A stretch of DNA of 64,000 nt from Lentinula raphanica (lineage: Eukaryota > Basidiomycota > Agaricomycetes > Agaricales > Omphalotaceae), in assembly GCA_027919835.1 (NCBI GenBank), contig JANVFP010000005.1, forward strand, positions 1,550,001-1,614,000, read 5' to 3'. The notes beneath the pieces are model-generated. The model was not told the origin of the DNA. It did no database searches and was given only the letters and a program-made list of their open reading frames with translations. Shown piece by piece: positions 31,853 to 43,678 of this stretch (positions are counted from its first letter, which is position 1; the number at the start of each line of letters is the position of its first letter). The position numbers and the translations under genes are program-made.

Positions 31853-34741
31853 CTACTGTACAAAGAAACCTAGCAATCCATGTGGATCGTCATGAGCAGG
31901 ATGATCCAAATTTACTTGCCACGACTGCAAACGAATATTCATCAACTCATCCCAAAGGATCGTCGGCGCGATTCCTTGAGCTGCTCCTAGGAATGAACGT
32001 ATGTGTCGTAACCATTTTTTGACCTGCCAGAATCGGACTTCCATCCTTAAATCGACGGATGGATACACCTGGTCATCAAATGGAGGTAGGTTTTCTTGAT
32101 AAGCCATGAGAGCCACTTGTCCAAGCCAATAGAATGGTAAGGCTGCGGAGAGTCGTTTAGATGATCGTCTACCCGTGGGTTTGTGTTAAGATTGAACTTA
32201 CGATGCAGCATGAACGGCGGTTCTGTCCCATCCAAGGTGGTTGGATCAATGGCCTCGGGTCGTTTCATCCACCATTGTATCCAGTTGTGTAATGCGAACT
32301 GGATTCCATAAAGCTCTTGATCGGGGAAGTTACTACTGGATCCAGACGCTTGCAAATGCAGTCGACCATTGGTACAGATGTTGAAGAGATGTCCGACAAC
32401 AGCATGGATCACTATGGGAAAAATAGAAGTCAGGATTTGGAATTTCTATCTTTCTCTTGACTAACCTGCCCAATGTGCATAATGAGATAGAGGTCTCATC
32501 GGGGTTGCTTGAGGCGCAAACACCAGCTGCAATATATCCGGGAGAGTGGGACACGTTAGCCTTTCGTTGGAACTTCCGTACGGAGAAACTTGATTCAGTT
32601 CTGTCCACCACTCCGACGCTGATTGGGCATTCCAAAGCTTGTCATCGCAGGGTAGCCCAAAAGTCAGCTCTGCGTTGTGATAGGAAGCCGGGACTGTGAA
32701 ATATATGCACTGAGAAATATCTTGCAAGTAGGTCAGAAGGAGAACACTGGACCCAATGAAAGGGGGGAACAGAGTACGATGAGGTCAGACTAAGTTTAGC
32801 CACAGGCGTATAAACAACTTACCGTTTGGACATCTCATGCCACGCCCACTGTCGCCAATGTGCTTCCAATGACGTGGAGCTGTAGTCGTTCATGGACCAA
32901 TCGTTGACATGAGGAATAAACTGAACCCGTCTAATCATCTGTGCAAACATTATATTCAATATGCATTCCTGGCGCCGCTGAGATCCTCGACCACTAACGG
33001 AAATTAACATGCCTGAGTTCGAAATGAGCTTCCAGGATCTCTTGTACTCCGAGATCAGAACATCGACGTACCATGGGATATACTAGCAGCAGCACGTTGC
33101 TCCGCGTCTTCGTTAAACATACCCAATGTGTGTAGCAAAGCCATTGTCAAAATCAGGTTGAGTTGGTCTTCAATGCTGAGCGAGTCCTTTGACTAGATGA
33201 AACACTATGGTCAGCTAAGATGCGCTCGAGTTCATGTAAGTAGTGTGATACTTACGAGCTCTTCATAAAGTAATTGTCGGGAAGTTTCTAGAGTCGTTGA
33301 CATGAACGATGCTGCTGTTTTCGACTTGATGTATATCGCGCCGCACGCCTCCATGGCGTGGATCAGATACGATGGTTTGCCCTCGAGACCAAACGAGGGA
33401 GCATGGACCACGGGAATTTGCTCGATAAATCCGGTAAAGAATAGATGCACTAAGAGGTGGGACTGGAGTCAAATTATTCCAGAGAGACAAAATCAAACCT
33501 CACTCACAATAGTAACGCCTATCATTAAGTTCTTGCTCGTGGAACGTTTCCGTCGGATTGGGGATATACTGTGAGTACGCAGAAGGTGATATCAACGGTC
33601 CATCGTTTTTTTGCATTGTGAACTGTGTAGTAGAAGCTTCGTTTTGCCCAGGATACGAATTTCCCCAAAGATAATCACCAAATGTCGTATTCGGGGATAA
33701 CTCCCTACTCACGGCGGAGCTTGAGGAATTCGACGAATTATAATCCCCAGTCGAGAACACACCGCTGAAGAACTGTTCAAACACATCGTGATTATACAGA
33801 CACACGAGGTGGCTGTTTATCGGGATCTGCGATGATGATTCGGTTGATGTGACGGAGGGATAATGACGAGAATAATCAGATCCTTGATCTGTGAAGTTTG
33901 AATAATCCGCAGGCGTCGCAGAAAAAGAACTCGAAGGGTCGTTGTTCAAAGCGTGATTGGGATTGATAGAGATGGAGGCAGAGCCAGTGGCAACCGGTAA
34001 ATCGGAATCGCTGACGTTGGTCTTTTTCGTGTCTAGTTCCACCGTTGGCTGTGAGATCATTATGGAACCCCTTGCGGTGGCCTGAGTCGTGTTGTAGCGA
34101 TTCCGGTGGACCTTTTTCGTTGCCGGAGCATACACGCATTGTTTTCCTCTCGAACGGCATTTCGAGCACGGGAGCTCGCGATCGCATTTGACTTTGGATT
34201 CGCTGCATTGGACGCAGGATTTGCGTCGGGCGTTGGTCGTTCTGTCACACAAACACAAACCAACGTTCAGGCAGGTCCGAGTGAATGAACAATGAACAAT
34301 GAGACAAGGGAGAACATCACACTTACTGATTGTTACAACCTCGCTTGTGCCTGGATAGCAGGTCACTCCGCGTGAATTGAGCCTCACATAGCTGTGGAGT
34401 ATTGTTAAGTATTGTGTTCCGAGCCTTCAGCAGGAAACACGCTCGCGGCTCGTGTCGAGCTCTTACCTCGCATTTATGGACTCGTTCGTTGGTGTCTAGG
34501 GGCAATGAACATTAGTGTGGCAGTCCGGATGTAAGATGGTTGGGTTAGACAAACGATTTCGGAGATGTCTGTTCAGATGCGTCGTCCGGGTGAATTTGGC
34601 AGGACAAAACGGACAGAGTTTGGACTGCGGCAGGACGGGAGTGTTGCCTGCATGCGCGCGCATCCGAGAATACGATCCATCCTTCTTTCGAAACTCCAAA
34701 GGTTGGGGCGAAGGTGGTTTTGATGAGGTAAAGTCTTCCAT
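31853..34741 (-). CDS. Transcription factor with two N-terminal C2H2/C2HC fingers plus a Zn2Cys6 cluster
   Basis: The ATG at 34741 opens MEDFTSSKPPSPQPLEF. Finger 1 is LCPFCPAKFTRTTHLNRHLR with the second His supplied after an intron (C-x2-C-x12-H-x3-H). Finger 2 is KCELCEAQFTRSDLLSRHKR followed by GC, i.e. C2HC. The cluster reads CVQCSESKVKC, CDRELPC, CSKCRSRGKQC, the canonical C6 spacing. A Ser/Asn-rich linker follows, then the fungal-specific domain: FFTGFIEQIPVVHAPSFGLE, YLIHAMEACGAIYIKS, MFAQMIRRVQFIPH, HWRQWAWHEMSKR, CIYFTVPASYHNAELTFGLP, VHLFFTGF and ALPFYWLGQVALMAYQE near the end. WAWxExxKR and CPDDKLW-like (here CDDKLWNA) are hallmarks of that domain. The stop is at 31853. Targets are unknown. 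The combination of finger types is known in some fungal regulators but is uncommon. Confidence 0.88.
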
Positions 34742-35031
34742 CGTGAAGCCCTATCGTTTGGTTCGTCGTGCAAAGAAAGTCTAAGGATGACTAGATGTTG
34801 GGGGTAAAGTCCAAGGATGGCAAAAGTTAGGGGAATTGATTACGATCTGCTCTTTGTAGGATTTTTTACACAATATAAATTTATTAATCCCTTAAGTATG
34901 TGTCTCCGCAAACGCATAGCGGCATACGTGACATCTATCAAAGATTATAGCCGTTCAATGAATCATTGAATGGTCGTTTGAGATGCTAAGCTAATGTCAT
35001 CCTCCTGATGTAAGAGGATGTAAGTAGTGTG

Positions 35032-37097
35032 TCAATTCTCCTCCTCCTCTATTTGCCGGACCATTTCCCTTTCCTTTTCTATAGCCCACACCACAGCCTC
35101 CTCCACATCCTCAGCTTCATGCGTCGGCACGTGCCTAGGCGGACCTGTGGTAGGATCATACACGCCGGTGTGTACCAAAACCGAGGACCATCCTGCAGCG
35201 TTGGCCCCTGCGATATCTGGGTTTGCGGCGTTAGGGGCCTAGTATGAGAAGCGCACGATCGAAGAATGAAAGCCACAGACCAGATTCAGGGTTGTCTGTT
35301 TTCATACGAGTTTCAGGTTTCAGAAACGTAGCGTGAAAGCGTGAAAGCGGGGACAGTTAAAACTTAATGCAACGTGTCCAGTGTCATCGACGTACCTCCA
35401 ATCATGTACCTGCATTTAGAGGTTCAACGTTCAGCCCTAGGCGAGAAAGTCTCAAGAACTAGCACAGGAAGGCACAGGACAGGAGAAGAAGGGGAGAAGA
35501 TCGCGACTCACATCCGGGGGAGTTCACCAGGACCATAAGATTGAATCAAGAGATCGTGAAGGACACGACGGGCGTAGTCATACGTCGATTTGGTGGGTTT
35601 ACCAAATTGTGTGTGAGGGTATTCTGATCCTGTGAGCATCTACATACATTTTTGAAACATAGAATTACCGCAACGAAGAGAGGGAGAAAATGTAAATCTT
35701 TGTGAATCTCTGATAGAACTGATAGAACTCGAGTATGTGAGTCACTCACGCTATATACGGCTTGGAAGGAGGCTTTGAATGCACCTTGCCCGAGCCTGGG
35801 TCGAGAAAAATCGGATTTCCATAGGAGATCGGGGTTACAGAAGACGAGTTCGATGGCTTGTGTCCTTGGTTCTACCCAAGGTCCTCCTAATATTCCGCCT
35901 GACTGAAGGACGTCGCACATGATTTGCACTAAGTATACGTAGTCCATTGCAGTGCCAAGGGAGGCCAAGGGGGAAGATTTATCGTGAGCGAGCTCCCTTG
36001 CGAGTCTAGACATTGGAATGAAAGAAAAACAAAATAATAACACCTACCATCTACCCCCCAATTTCTGGGGTCGTGAAAGACGAAGACGGCGGATATTGGA
36101 GTCCGAGAAAAATCTATCGGCTATGTATGAAGTTTCATCGGTCAGAGAAGCCTTGCTTGGGAGCATGATTCAAACAAAACAAAACAAAGCACCTTTGCAG
36201 ACGCAAGATCTGATTCAGTAACGTGTATGAAGGGCCATATGCTTTTTTCAGAGAGGGTAAGCAAATGGAGGGTAAGCAAACGGAGGGATAGGAAAAGCGA
36301 TCGGAGTTTACGAGGAGTTCCAGGCTAATACATCAGTGGTGGTGTAGGCTTTGCGGAAGCCATAACTAAATGAAAAATGAAAAGAAAATTCAAACAATGA
36401 CAAGGTTTCAGTCTTCAGAGCGAACAGCAAACGGATCAGGCAAGTCACACCTTTCTGCAACCAAACGCATGGTGTCTCCGACGCCTCCCAAGCACAGGAC
36501 AGTCTTGTCGGCGTAGGCATCCACGTAGTCTTTCAATACTGTATGTGCTTGTATGATTTGGGATGGGCTTATCTTCGGAGTCAGTGTCAGAATTGTAGGG
36601 GAAAAATAGAGAAAGGAGATCGGAGTAAACTAACTTGAATATCTAATCGTGAAGACAATTTCTTTGCACGATCAAACTCGGTCTGACCTCCCCCATTGGT
36701 GAGCTATATAATACTCAAGATGAGTCAAGAGAATGTCCTCGGACGGACATGCGAAACGTTTTACCAGAATGTACGGTATCTTGCTGGATTTGAGCGGAAA
36801 GTGAGTGTTGGGATCCCAATTTTCGGGGAGTGAACGACAAACGCATTTAGGGAGTTGTTCCCATCTAGTATTCTAAGAGCATTACGAGCTCTAGGAAGAG
36901 GCTCGGGGCCACCCATAATGACGCCGTCCTAGATAGTAGCAACTGGAAAAGTCAACATGTTTTGAGTGTAGAGTTTGGGAGAAACTGACTATATCGAAAG
37001 CAAATGCTAGCGGTGGTCGCTTTTGAGCTTTGATTTGTATGTTTCTTCTACATAGTTGCACGGAAAAGCTGGGATTTATGAATTTGTTGAGCAACAT
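35032..37097 (-). CDS. HAD-superfamily hydrolase, CECR5/YKR070W type, probably mitochondrial
   Basis: The ATG at 37097 begins MLLNKFINPSFSVQLCRRNI, a basic amphipathic presequence. An intron then splits HAD motif I: PPLAFAFDI joined to DGVIMGGPEPLPRARNAL (DxDG nucleophile pair). Later exons give IPYILLTNGGGQTEFDRAKK (motif II), VLKDYVDAYADKTVLCLGG, DTMRLVAE, FRKAYTTTDVLAW, ELVFCNPDLLWKSDFSRPRL, GKPTKSTYDYARRVL (motif III Lys) and YMIGDNPESDIAGANAAGW (motif IV). SVLVHTGVYDPTTGPPRHVP closes the fold. The protein ends with an acidic tail (RQIEEEEN). Motif order and sequence match the HAD-IIA CECR5 branch; the natural substrate is unknown. It is head-to-head with the Mtf2-like gene, with 105 bp between start codons. 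Confidence 0.9.
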
Positions 37098-37202
37098 TTG
37101 GGTTCAGTGCAAAGAAACCTATGTATTACAAAGAGACGCCGTTGAATTGGAGTCTGCCGAAAATAATCTTTCGCAGAAACTTTCATCACTCAACATTGGA
37201 CA

Positions 37203-38476
37203 ATGCTCAATTCTTGCAAATTATCAAGATTTATTCCGCAGAGAATGGGTAAGTGCTGCTGCTTGTCAATATCCTGGACCTTGACTAATAAAGCTCCAGC
37301 TCTTCGCTCACAAACTCTCGATTCATGTTGTCATGTCACCCCTGTGCATAGACATCTCAACGTCCAAAGATACTCGACAGAGACACCCAAGAATACGTGC
37401 GTCAAAGTACGCCTATACTCTCTCTCCCATTAAACCTCATATCAACCAGCAACACAGATAAACCAGACTCCATATTCAAAACCGACGGCGACGCCTGGGA
37501 CCATGTATTCAAAGGCATAAAAAACATGCCTCCCCTCACTTCGTCTTCCCTGCGCAACCCCGTCAGCCAGACCCCCCGAAGACTCCGAAAACAATCCATG
37601 ACGGCAACAGAGCTAAGCGCGTTTGACGATATGTTCAACATGATCTTCGATGCCGTTTCCGAGCAAAAGTCCTCAGAGATGCGTTCTGGTTCTGATCAGA
37701 AGAACTTGTCTAGTTCAGGAGGCCTAGGTGACCTTTTTGGGAAGCTACGGAAACATTCGAAGAGGATGAGATGGACGACGGAGGAGGAGGAGTTGTTGGA
37801 TCGGAAGAAGGAGGCTATGGATTTGTGTGATACGGACCAGGAACTACTGGAGTGGGCGGTGAGAGAGGTGTTTGAGGAGTCGCAGAAGCTTGAGGTTGCT
37901 TCGAGGGAGGCACTGCAGCAAGTCAACTCGAGCGGAAACAAGAAGAAGGCTTCTATGGAAGGTTTACCCATTCTACAGTCCCCCATATACCCTCATATAA
38001 TAGCCCATCTCATGCGTACGTTCCGAGACAAGTACCATGATCCTCATCTTGCCCTAGCCATCTTCGACCATGCCCGAAACCTCTCCATACCCTCATATGT
38101 CTTCGGATGCACGACACCTGCATACAACGAGCTCATCGAAACGAAATGGAGACACTTTCGCGATTTGAAAGGTGTCCACGATGCTTTGCAGGAAATGGTT
38201 GTTAACGGAGTCGACATTGACAATACCACTCGGAAGATTGTTGATGGGTTGCGAAGGGAGGTGGGGGAACGGAATCTCTGGATTGAGGATGAGTATCTTG
38301 GTGAAGGAGAGCTTTGGGATGCGTTGAAAGCGATTGAAGGACTGGTACGGAAGCCGAAGAAGGATTCTGGCATGGATAAATCGAAGAAGTGGAATGATTG
38401 GAAAACGTCGGATGGAGCTGAGCGTGATTGGGAATTTGACGAGTGGGATTCCAGTAGCAGCTCTCGTAGACACTAG
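37203..38476 (+). CDS. MTF2: Mtf2-like mitochondrial protein
   Basis: I chose the ATG at 37203 because MLNSCKLSRFIPQRM, joined over a GTAAGT intron to APALRSQTLDSCC and then HRHLNVQRYSTETPKN, forms a mitochondrial presequence with an RYSTE processing-type site. A second intron joins AC to CAACACAGATAAACC, and the rest is one exon: SIFKTDGDAWDHVFKGIKNM, acidic helices, ILQSPIYPHIIAHLMRTFRD, DPHLALAIFDHARNLSIPSY, VFGCTTPAYNELIETKW, FRDLKGVHDALQEMVVNGVD and VDGLRREVGERNLW. These correspond to the conserved C-terminal region of fungal Mtf2, which acts in mitochondrial mRNA maturation and translation. A longer in-frame 5' reading is antisense to the CECR5-like first exon and looks spurious. The C-terminus is Ser-rich and acidic. 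Confidence 0.8.
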
Positions 38477-38860
38477 ATTTTAGATATCAGACTTCAGGAC
38501 TACAATGGATAACTTCATCAATCATCTTTCATGCTTTCTACTTTGTGAAACAATGCAAGTCCAGTTCTTTTTCAAAGGTAAGTACGTCAAAAGAGTATGA
38601 ATGAGGTGATATAATGAATGGATCCATGAAGCAATAGTAGCAGCAAAAATGTACACGATGAACAAGAAAGGTTTAAGGAATCGAGAGAGAGAGAGAACTA
38701 GGTGAAATAAAAGATATTAGACTCAGTATACGGACGTTTCTAATTATCTATTGATTATCAGTAATGGGTATCAAAGAAAAAGAGCAAATAAAGGAAACAG
38801 ACAGAATCATACAACATTGAACTGGAAACCCAAGAAGATTGAACAGAAAACGATTGTTAC

Positions 38861-41800
38861 TTAATGAAGAGGGCGTGCCCTAGATTTGGATTTTCGTGGA
38901 GCTGGCGAGGGCTGGACGGCGCCCAAGCCATGTACTGGTACATAGTTAGTGTCTATTTCTGCACACTTGAGATGCAAGAGCAGATTGTAGACGAATATCT
39001 GCTCATACCTGGATGGCGTAAGGTAAGAATACAGGGACCAAAAAATCAAAGACATTATAATGTGACTCACTGGGCGTTGGTGAACACCACTGACATCGAA
39101 TCCGAATTGCACCGTAAAATGTTCGGTGCCATGACAAGCGCAAGATTAGCCGGCGTCATCTTCGTCACACCCTGCACCTTCTCTTCCAAAAACAACTGCA
39201 GGAAGCTAACCACAAACAACACCACCCTCCTACTAATCGTCGGGAGCCGCTTCACAATATGCACACAAGCCTCCGGGTCCTTCGCGTTCTCAACACACTC
39301 GTTGTACATCTCCTCCGGCACCAAAGGCTCACAAAGCTCCCTCAGCCAGAGCTTCATCAGGGACGCAAGCACGTTCGGGTCGTCCACGCCCTCGAGGGTG
39401 TAGTACCCGCGATCGATTCGTAGTTTGAGTTCGGAGACAGAGTCACCATCGCCCGGGACGCGGAATATGCCTTCGGATTTGGTACCGCCCAGGGCGAGGA
39501 TGCCGTCGGCGAGGAAGGGAAGAATGATGGGGACTTTTTGTTTGGGATAGTTTCGTTCTTGGAGACGGATGATGGCGTCGAGGGATTCGCCGAATGTCGA
39601 GGGGTTGAAGGCAGCATCCTGTAAGTAATAGTCAGATTGATCAATTGAAGTCTATATGATACAGAGGGTGAGAGAGAGCCAGAAACGCACAGAAGCAGTT
39701 TCTAGTTCCGAAATCGTCGGTGGTTTCCCTCGGGGCCCTTTTTGCGAGATGATGTCGAGGCGGCGCAGACTAAATTTTGCCATAATGTCTACCCGTCCTT
39801 CATGCTGTGATAAATGGGTTTGAATGAAGGATCGCAGGTAAGTTTCAAAGTCCTTGGATGGAGGGAAGGTGATGAGAAGGACACAAATCAACTGCCAACC
39901 CTTGAATACGCTTTCACTGCAACGAACGAACGAAAAAAAATCAATGTGATATCACGCTGAAGTGAGATTAATTTGTACTTACGGGTTTGGGTTCTTAGTG
40001 AGCTGCTTCATCACTTGACAATAGATTTCATCTCGCAGTTCTCCATGTCTCAGTCCTTCTCCCAATAGCCACCGTTCTTCTTCCAGTACATGATTGGTGG
40101 AAGATGAGGCATGTCCGAGGGAGGTGGTCGATGAATTTAGCGAGGAAACCGTCGAAACATGATCAGAGGGTGCTCGAACGCTTATACCTCTTTCTCTCTC
40201 CCGGTCGCCCATGATGTGCTGGATGACCTTGAAGATCTTGACCGCCTCTTTGTTCAGGTTGCCTTTCAATGTCAGAAGTGGCGAACTCAACGCGGCCTAC
40301 TCCACCCAACTCCTATCAGAAATGGGTCACTCGAGTCGAAACCTAGGCGTGCTTACCTTTTGCCATGTCATCAACTGCGCGACAGGTATCCGTCGCTTGA
40401 AGATGAACCCAGATCGATGGGTGGAGAAATACTGCTTCGCATAGTCCGACTCCGAGAACTGCAGAATGTCGGAAGCAAGGTCGTGTGGGAGCGTAGGATA
40501 GATTCTGATATTCGGCGTGTGAGACGATGATAGGAGAGAGAAAAACATTTGTCTAACCCAGTACTCAGAATAGAGGATGGTGTAGGGTGAAGAGGAACTA
40601 CGGGTTGCACAGGTATAGGTTTTCCCGCAGCACGGTTTTTGACTGGACTCAGATCCATGGTGGCGGCTATGTCGTGCATCAGTAATGCAGAAATCAAATA
40701 TACTAAAAGCAGTAAAGACGAACCGGGATTCAAAATCGGTTCACTGATTTCCTTGCCGGCTACAGTAATGATAGGCAGGTTACGGCCAGTGCGTGTACCC
40801 GTTGCGTTTGGCAACGACGGAACCCGATTTCGTTGGGGAGAGGGCGGTGTAGGAGGTGTCTGTTTCGTGCTTGTAGACCGAGATGAAGGCGAGGTCGGGC
40901 TGGATTTTGATGAGGTGCTCAGATTGCTACTCTGAGACTGGGATGTGTTGAGGAGCTCCAAGGCAGCATTGAGGCTCTGAGGTTGCGCTGGTTTACGAGA
41001 CACATAGGAGGATGATTTTGAGCGCGCACGGGTCGGCGAGCTGTTCGGGGATGGTTGCCCGGTCGGGTTTGGACCGGAGGGAGTTTTCGGTCGTGGGCTG
41101 GTTTTCAGCTTAGAGAGTGAATGATGAGAAGCAGCAGGAGATGGCGGTACAGATACGTCAGTTGAGTAGGGCGAAGCAGGGATCGGCGGTAGTCTATTTG
41201 CAACACTGCGGCCAAGCTCGTTGGAGAAGGATCGCCGGACACTAGAATTCTGCTTCCTCGTGCTAGGCGAAGTTTGTTTGCCGTTCGGAGACAGATGTAT
41301 ACTCTGTGCCGCGTCTTGGCCATTCTGCAAAGTCTGCGAACGTCTGAAAGAAGGCCTCTCTGGTATTTGAGCTAATTTAGAACTTGCTTCATCAGTGATA
41401 GACTGCGAGAATCGGTTTGATAAACGTCTGCCTAACGCAGTGTTCTCCAGGAGAGCATCAGCAGTGAATTGAGGCTCCAGAGTTGTTGAAGACGTACTTG
41501 TAGAATACCAAGAGGGATCACAAACCCTGCCGGGCGTTCCCAAACTGTTTCCCCAGTCTTGGTCTGATAATAGTAAGGTATACCGCCTCGAGACTCATCA
41601 CTGAGTTCCCACCACTCTCCCTCTTCGCTGGGAGGTAGCCTGTGCTTTCCTGTCAAAAGGAGGTCGCTAATCGAAAGTAGATGTACTACTTACACGAAAT
41701 TTCCAGCAGGTGGATCCCAACTGACCTCTCCGGTTCCTGGACAAGCATAGAACGAGTTCTGAGTCTGAATCCATAGAGTTATATTAGGTTCGAAGCAGCT

Positions 41801-42087
41801 AAACATATTCTACGCACCTCGGGGTCAATTATAGTGATCCAGAAATGCGCGCCCCATACGTTCTCGCCTCGTGTATTATCTTCGCCGTCCAAGCCAGGGG
41901 TGAGACTCCTCGACACACGATATCGCACACTGGATTTATGCGGAGAGAGTGTGGATAATTGAGAACTCTGTTCTGAGGATTTGCCGTTGATAGATGAGCC
42001 AGAGGGTTGACGGGAGAGATTGTGTGGAGATGATAGATTTGAAGGAGACAACGTCGACGATGGCCTTTCAGAAACCGCGGCAGACAT
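38861..42087 (-). CDS. Rho GTPase-activating protein with WW, MyTH4 and RhoGAP domains (ARHGAP39/Vilse architecture)
   Basis: Starts at 42087 (MSAAVSERPSSTLS). Two WW-like units come first: NVWGAHFWITIIDPETQNSF leading into FYACPGTGEVSWDPPAGNF, and GEWWELSDESRGGIPYYYQT with GETVWERPAGF. A long Ser/Pro/Thr-rich linker follows. The MyTH4 domain is visible in LSSPLLTLKGNLNKEAVKIF, VLEEERWLLGEGLRHGELRD, EIYCQVMKQLTKNPNP and SVFKGWQLICVLLITFPPS. The RhoGAP domain has VPIILPFLADGILALGG, GIFRVPGDGDSVSELKLRID (arginine finger in FR), LASLMKLWLRELCEPLVPE and MTPANLALVMAPNIL. The protein ends RARPLH at 38861. It should stimulate GTP hydrolysis by Rho/Rac/Cdc42 and affect polarity; the WW and MyTH4 parts suggest binding to proline-rich partners and microtubules (inference). 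Confidence 0.92.
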
Positions 42088-42225
42088 ATGATTGACAGAA
42101 AACGCCACTAAATGGCTAGCAAAGAAAGTATTTTGGTAATTAATTAGGTCAAGAAAGGATAAGTAACGTTGGGAGCATGGAAGATGGAAGTAAGGAAAGA
42201 CCGAGTTACGCTATGATCTACTAAT

Positions 42226-43177
42226 TTATTTCTTTTCTTTCTTTGCCTCTTCAACAAACTTCTTCAATACCCGTATATCCTCTTCATCACTGTCCAAAGA
42301 GTTCTCAATTCTCTTATACAACTTCGCAATGCCCTCATAGATCGCACCCTCGCCTTCACCTACAAAATTTCCAATTTCTTCCATTTCGCCAACCCACCGA
42401 TAAGCTTTCGGAAGCATAGGTGGAACTGTACGAGTGATTCGAGCAAGGAAGTCTGGTTGAGAGTGACCAAGTTCATGCATCAGTGCTTCCGCTGTGGCAG
42501 GTGAACTGTTGTGTGCTGCAAGGATCATCGTGGTGAACAATGCCGTAGTTCCCTTTGTGATACCCTTATCCCAGTGTAAGTGCTCGATTCAAGTATTGAA
42601 GGCGCCTCAAACTCACTGCGTATGACATCTTCAGTGCACTTGCATCTCCTACACCAGCGCCATCCTTGAGCAAGGATATCTTTAGACCAAATTTCGACAA
42701 TCCTCCATACTTCTCAAGAACGTTCTCATCGTCTGCCGACGCGTAAAATGTTGGATTATATGCTCCTTGAGGTGGACCTCCGATGATTCCACAGTCAATG
42801 AATCGAATCAGAGGTGATCCTCCGTCAAACAGAGCAGAAATCCGTTTGACTGTCGCAGGACTGACCGCGTTACAGTCCACAAAGACCAAGGGCTCTGCGT
42901 TCGCGTTTCGTTCTACTCTTTTGGATTCACGAAGGAATTTTTCCGCAAAGGAGAACGCGTTGCTTGGTGGTAGAATGCTGAGGACATAGCTCGCTTGATT
43001 GGCGATTTCTGATAACGACTTGTCTTCCATTCCGCATTCAGCCGCTCTTTTCCTTGTCGCTTCAGATCGTCCTTCCAGGTTTGTCCAAACAGTACAGCCT
43101 CGCTGGACTAGTCGTCGACCGACCGCAGAACCCATGGCTCCCGCCGCTATCACTCCAATCGTACATTTCGTGGCCAT
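42226..43177 (-). CDS. 6-phosphogluconate dehydrogenase/3-hydroxyisobutyrate dehydrogenase-like oxidoreductase (DUF1932 C-terminus)
   Basis: The ATG at 43177 opens MATKCTIGVIAAGAMGSAVG, a Rossmann fold with GxxxxGxxxG pattern. EPLVFVDCNAVSPATVKRIS, RFIDCGIIGGPPQGAYNPTF and GDASALKMSYAGITKG follow. The lysine in ALKMSYA is where the catalytic Lys of this superfamily sits. The C-terminal helices (ALFTTMILAAHNSSPATAEA, RITRTVPPMLPKAYRWVGEM) fit DUF1932. It is an NAD(P)-dependent dehydrogenase of unknown substrate. An upstream in-frame ATG (43264) would add about 29 residues that look unlike coding sequence. One intron lies near 42550-42615. Confidence 0.87.
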
Positions 43178-43239
43178 GGAAATTATGAGTTGGTAAGAAG
43201 AATCGCCATCCTGATTTAGGCTTTTATCACACCGATACC

Positions 43240-43551
43240 TCACGTTCCCAAGACAAGTGACCACACTAGTTGAGAAGAGAGAAACGATTGATATATTTCC
43301 AAATAGATATATGTACGTAGATATGAGTTAGATGTAATACCCATTCCATGCAGTAGCGACCAGCACCGATCTTGTGCCTTGGGTCCCAAGGTGAAGCCAA
43401 GTTCACCTACGAAGACGGTGTCAATATCAAAGGCGAGCAAGAAAACATGAGTACTGATGATGAACGTATAGTATGTGAGGGGGAACTGATACTGATACCG
43501 TGATGCTGCTGCTACAAATACAGTTGCCATATTTTTGCTTGGAATGCCCAT
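43240..43551 (-). CDS. Possible 103-residue protein, unidentified
   Basis: A single open frame from ATG 43551 (MGIPSKNMATVFVAAAS) through a hydrophobic stretch (YYTFIISTHVFLLAFDIDTV) to GPKAQDRCWSLLHGMGIT and a stop at 43240. An intron-like GTATCAG...TTCGTAG lies inside, but removing it breaks the frame. A TATATATC sequence sits about 30 bp upstream. It overlaps the promoter side of the dehydrogenase gene. No family is recognised. Confidence 0.25.
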   Translation of the reverse strand: MGIPSKNMATVFVAAASRYQYQFPLTYYTFIISTHVFLLAFDIDTVFVGELGFTLGPKAQDRCWSLLHGMGITSNSYLRTYIYLEIYQSFLSSQLVWSLVLGT

Positions 43552-43678
43552 TATGAGAGGTCGGGGGACGGAAGGTATTTCAGGATATATAAGTTAAATG
43601 GAGCCAGAGAATGAGATGTTGTTGGAGACTTGGGGAATAGTTTGAATGAAAGAGAGTGCAGGCCTGGAGCTGCAATCT

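Noticed and set aside
37030..37284. Upstream in-frame start for the Mtf2-like gene
   Set aside because: It is antisense to the first exon of the CECR5-like gene; the other frame gives a proper mitochondrial presequence after splicing.
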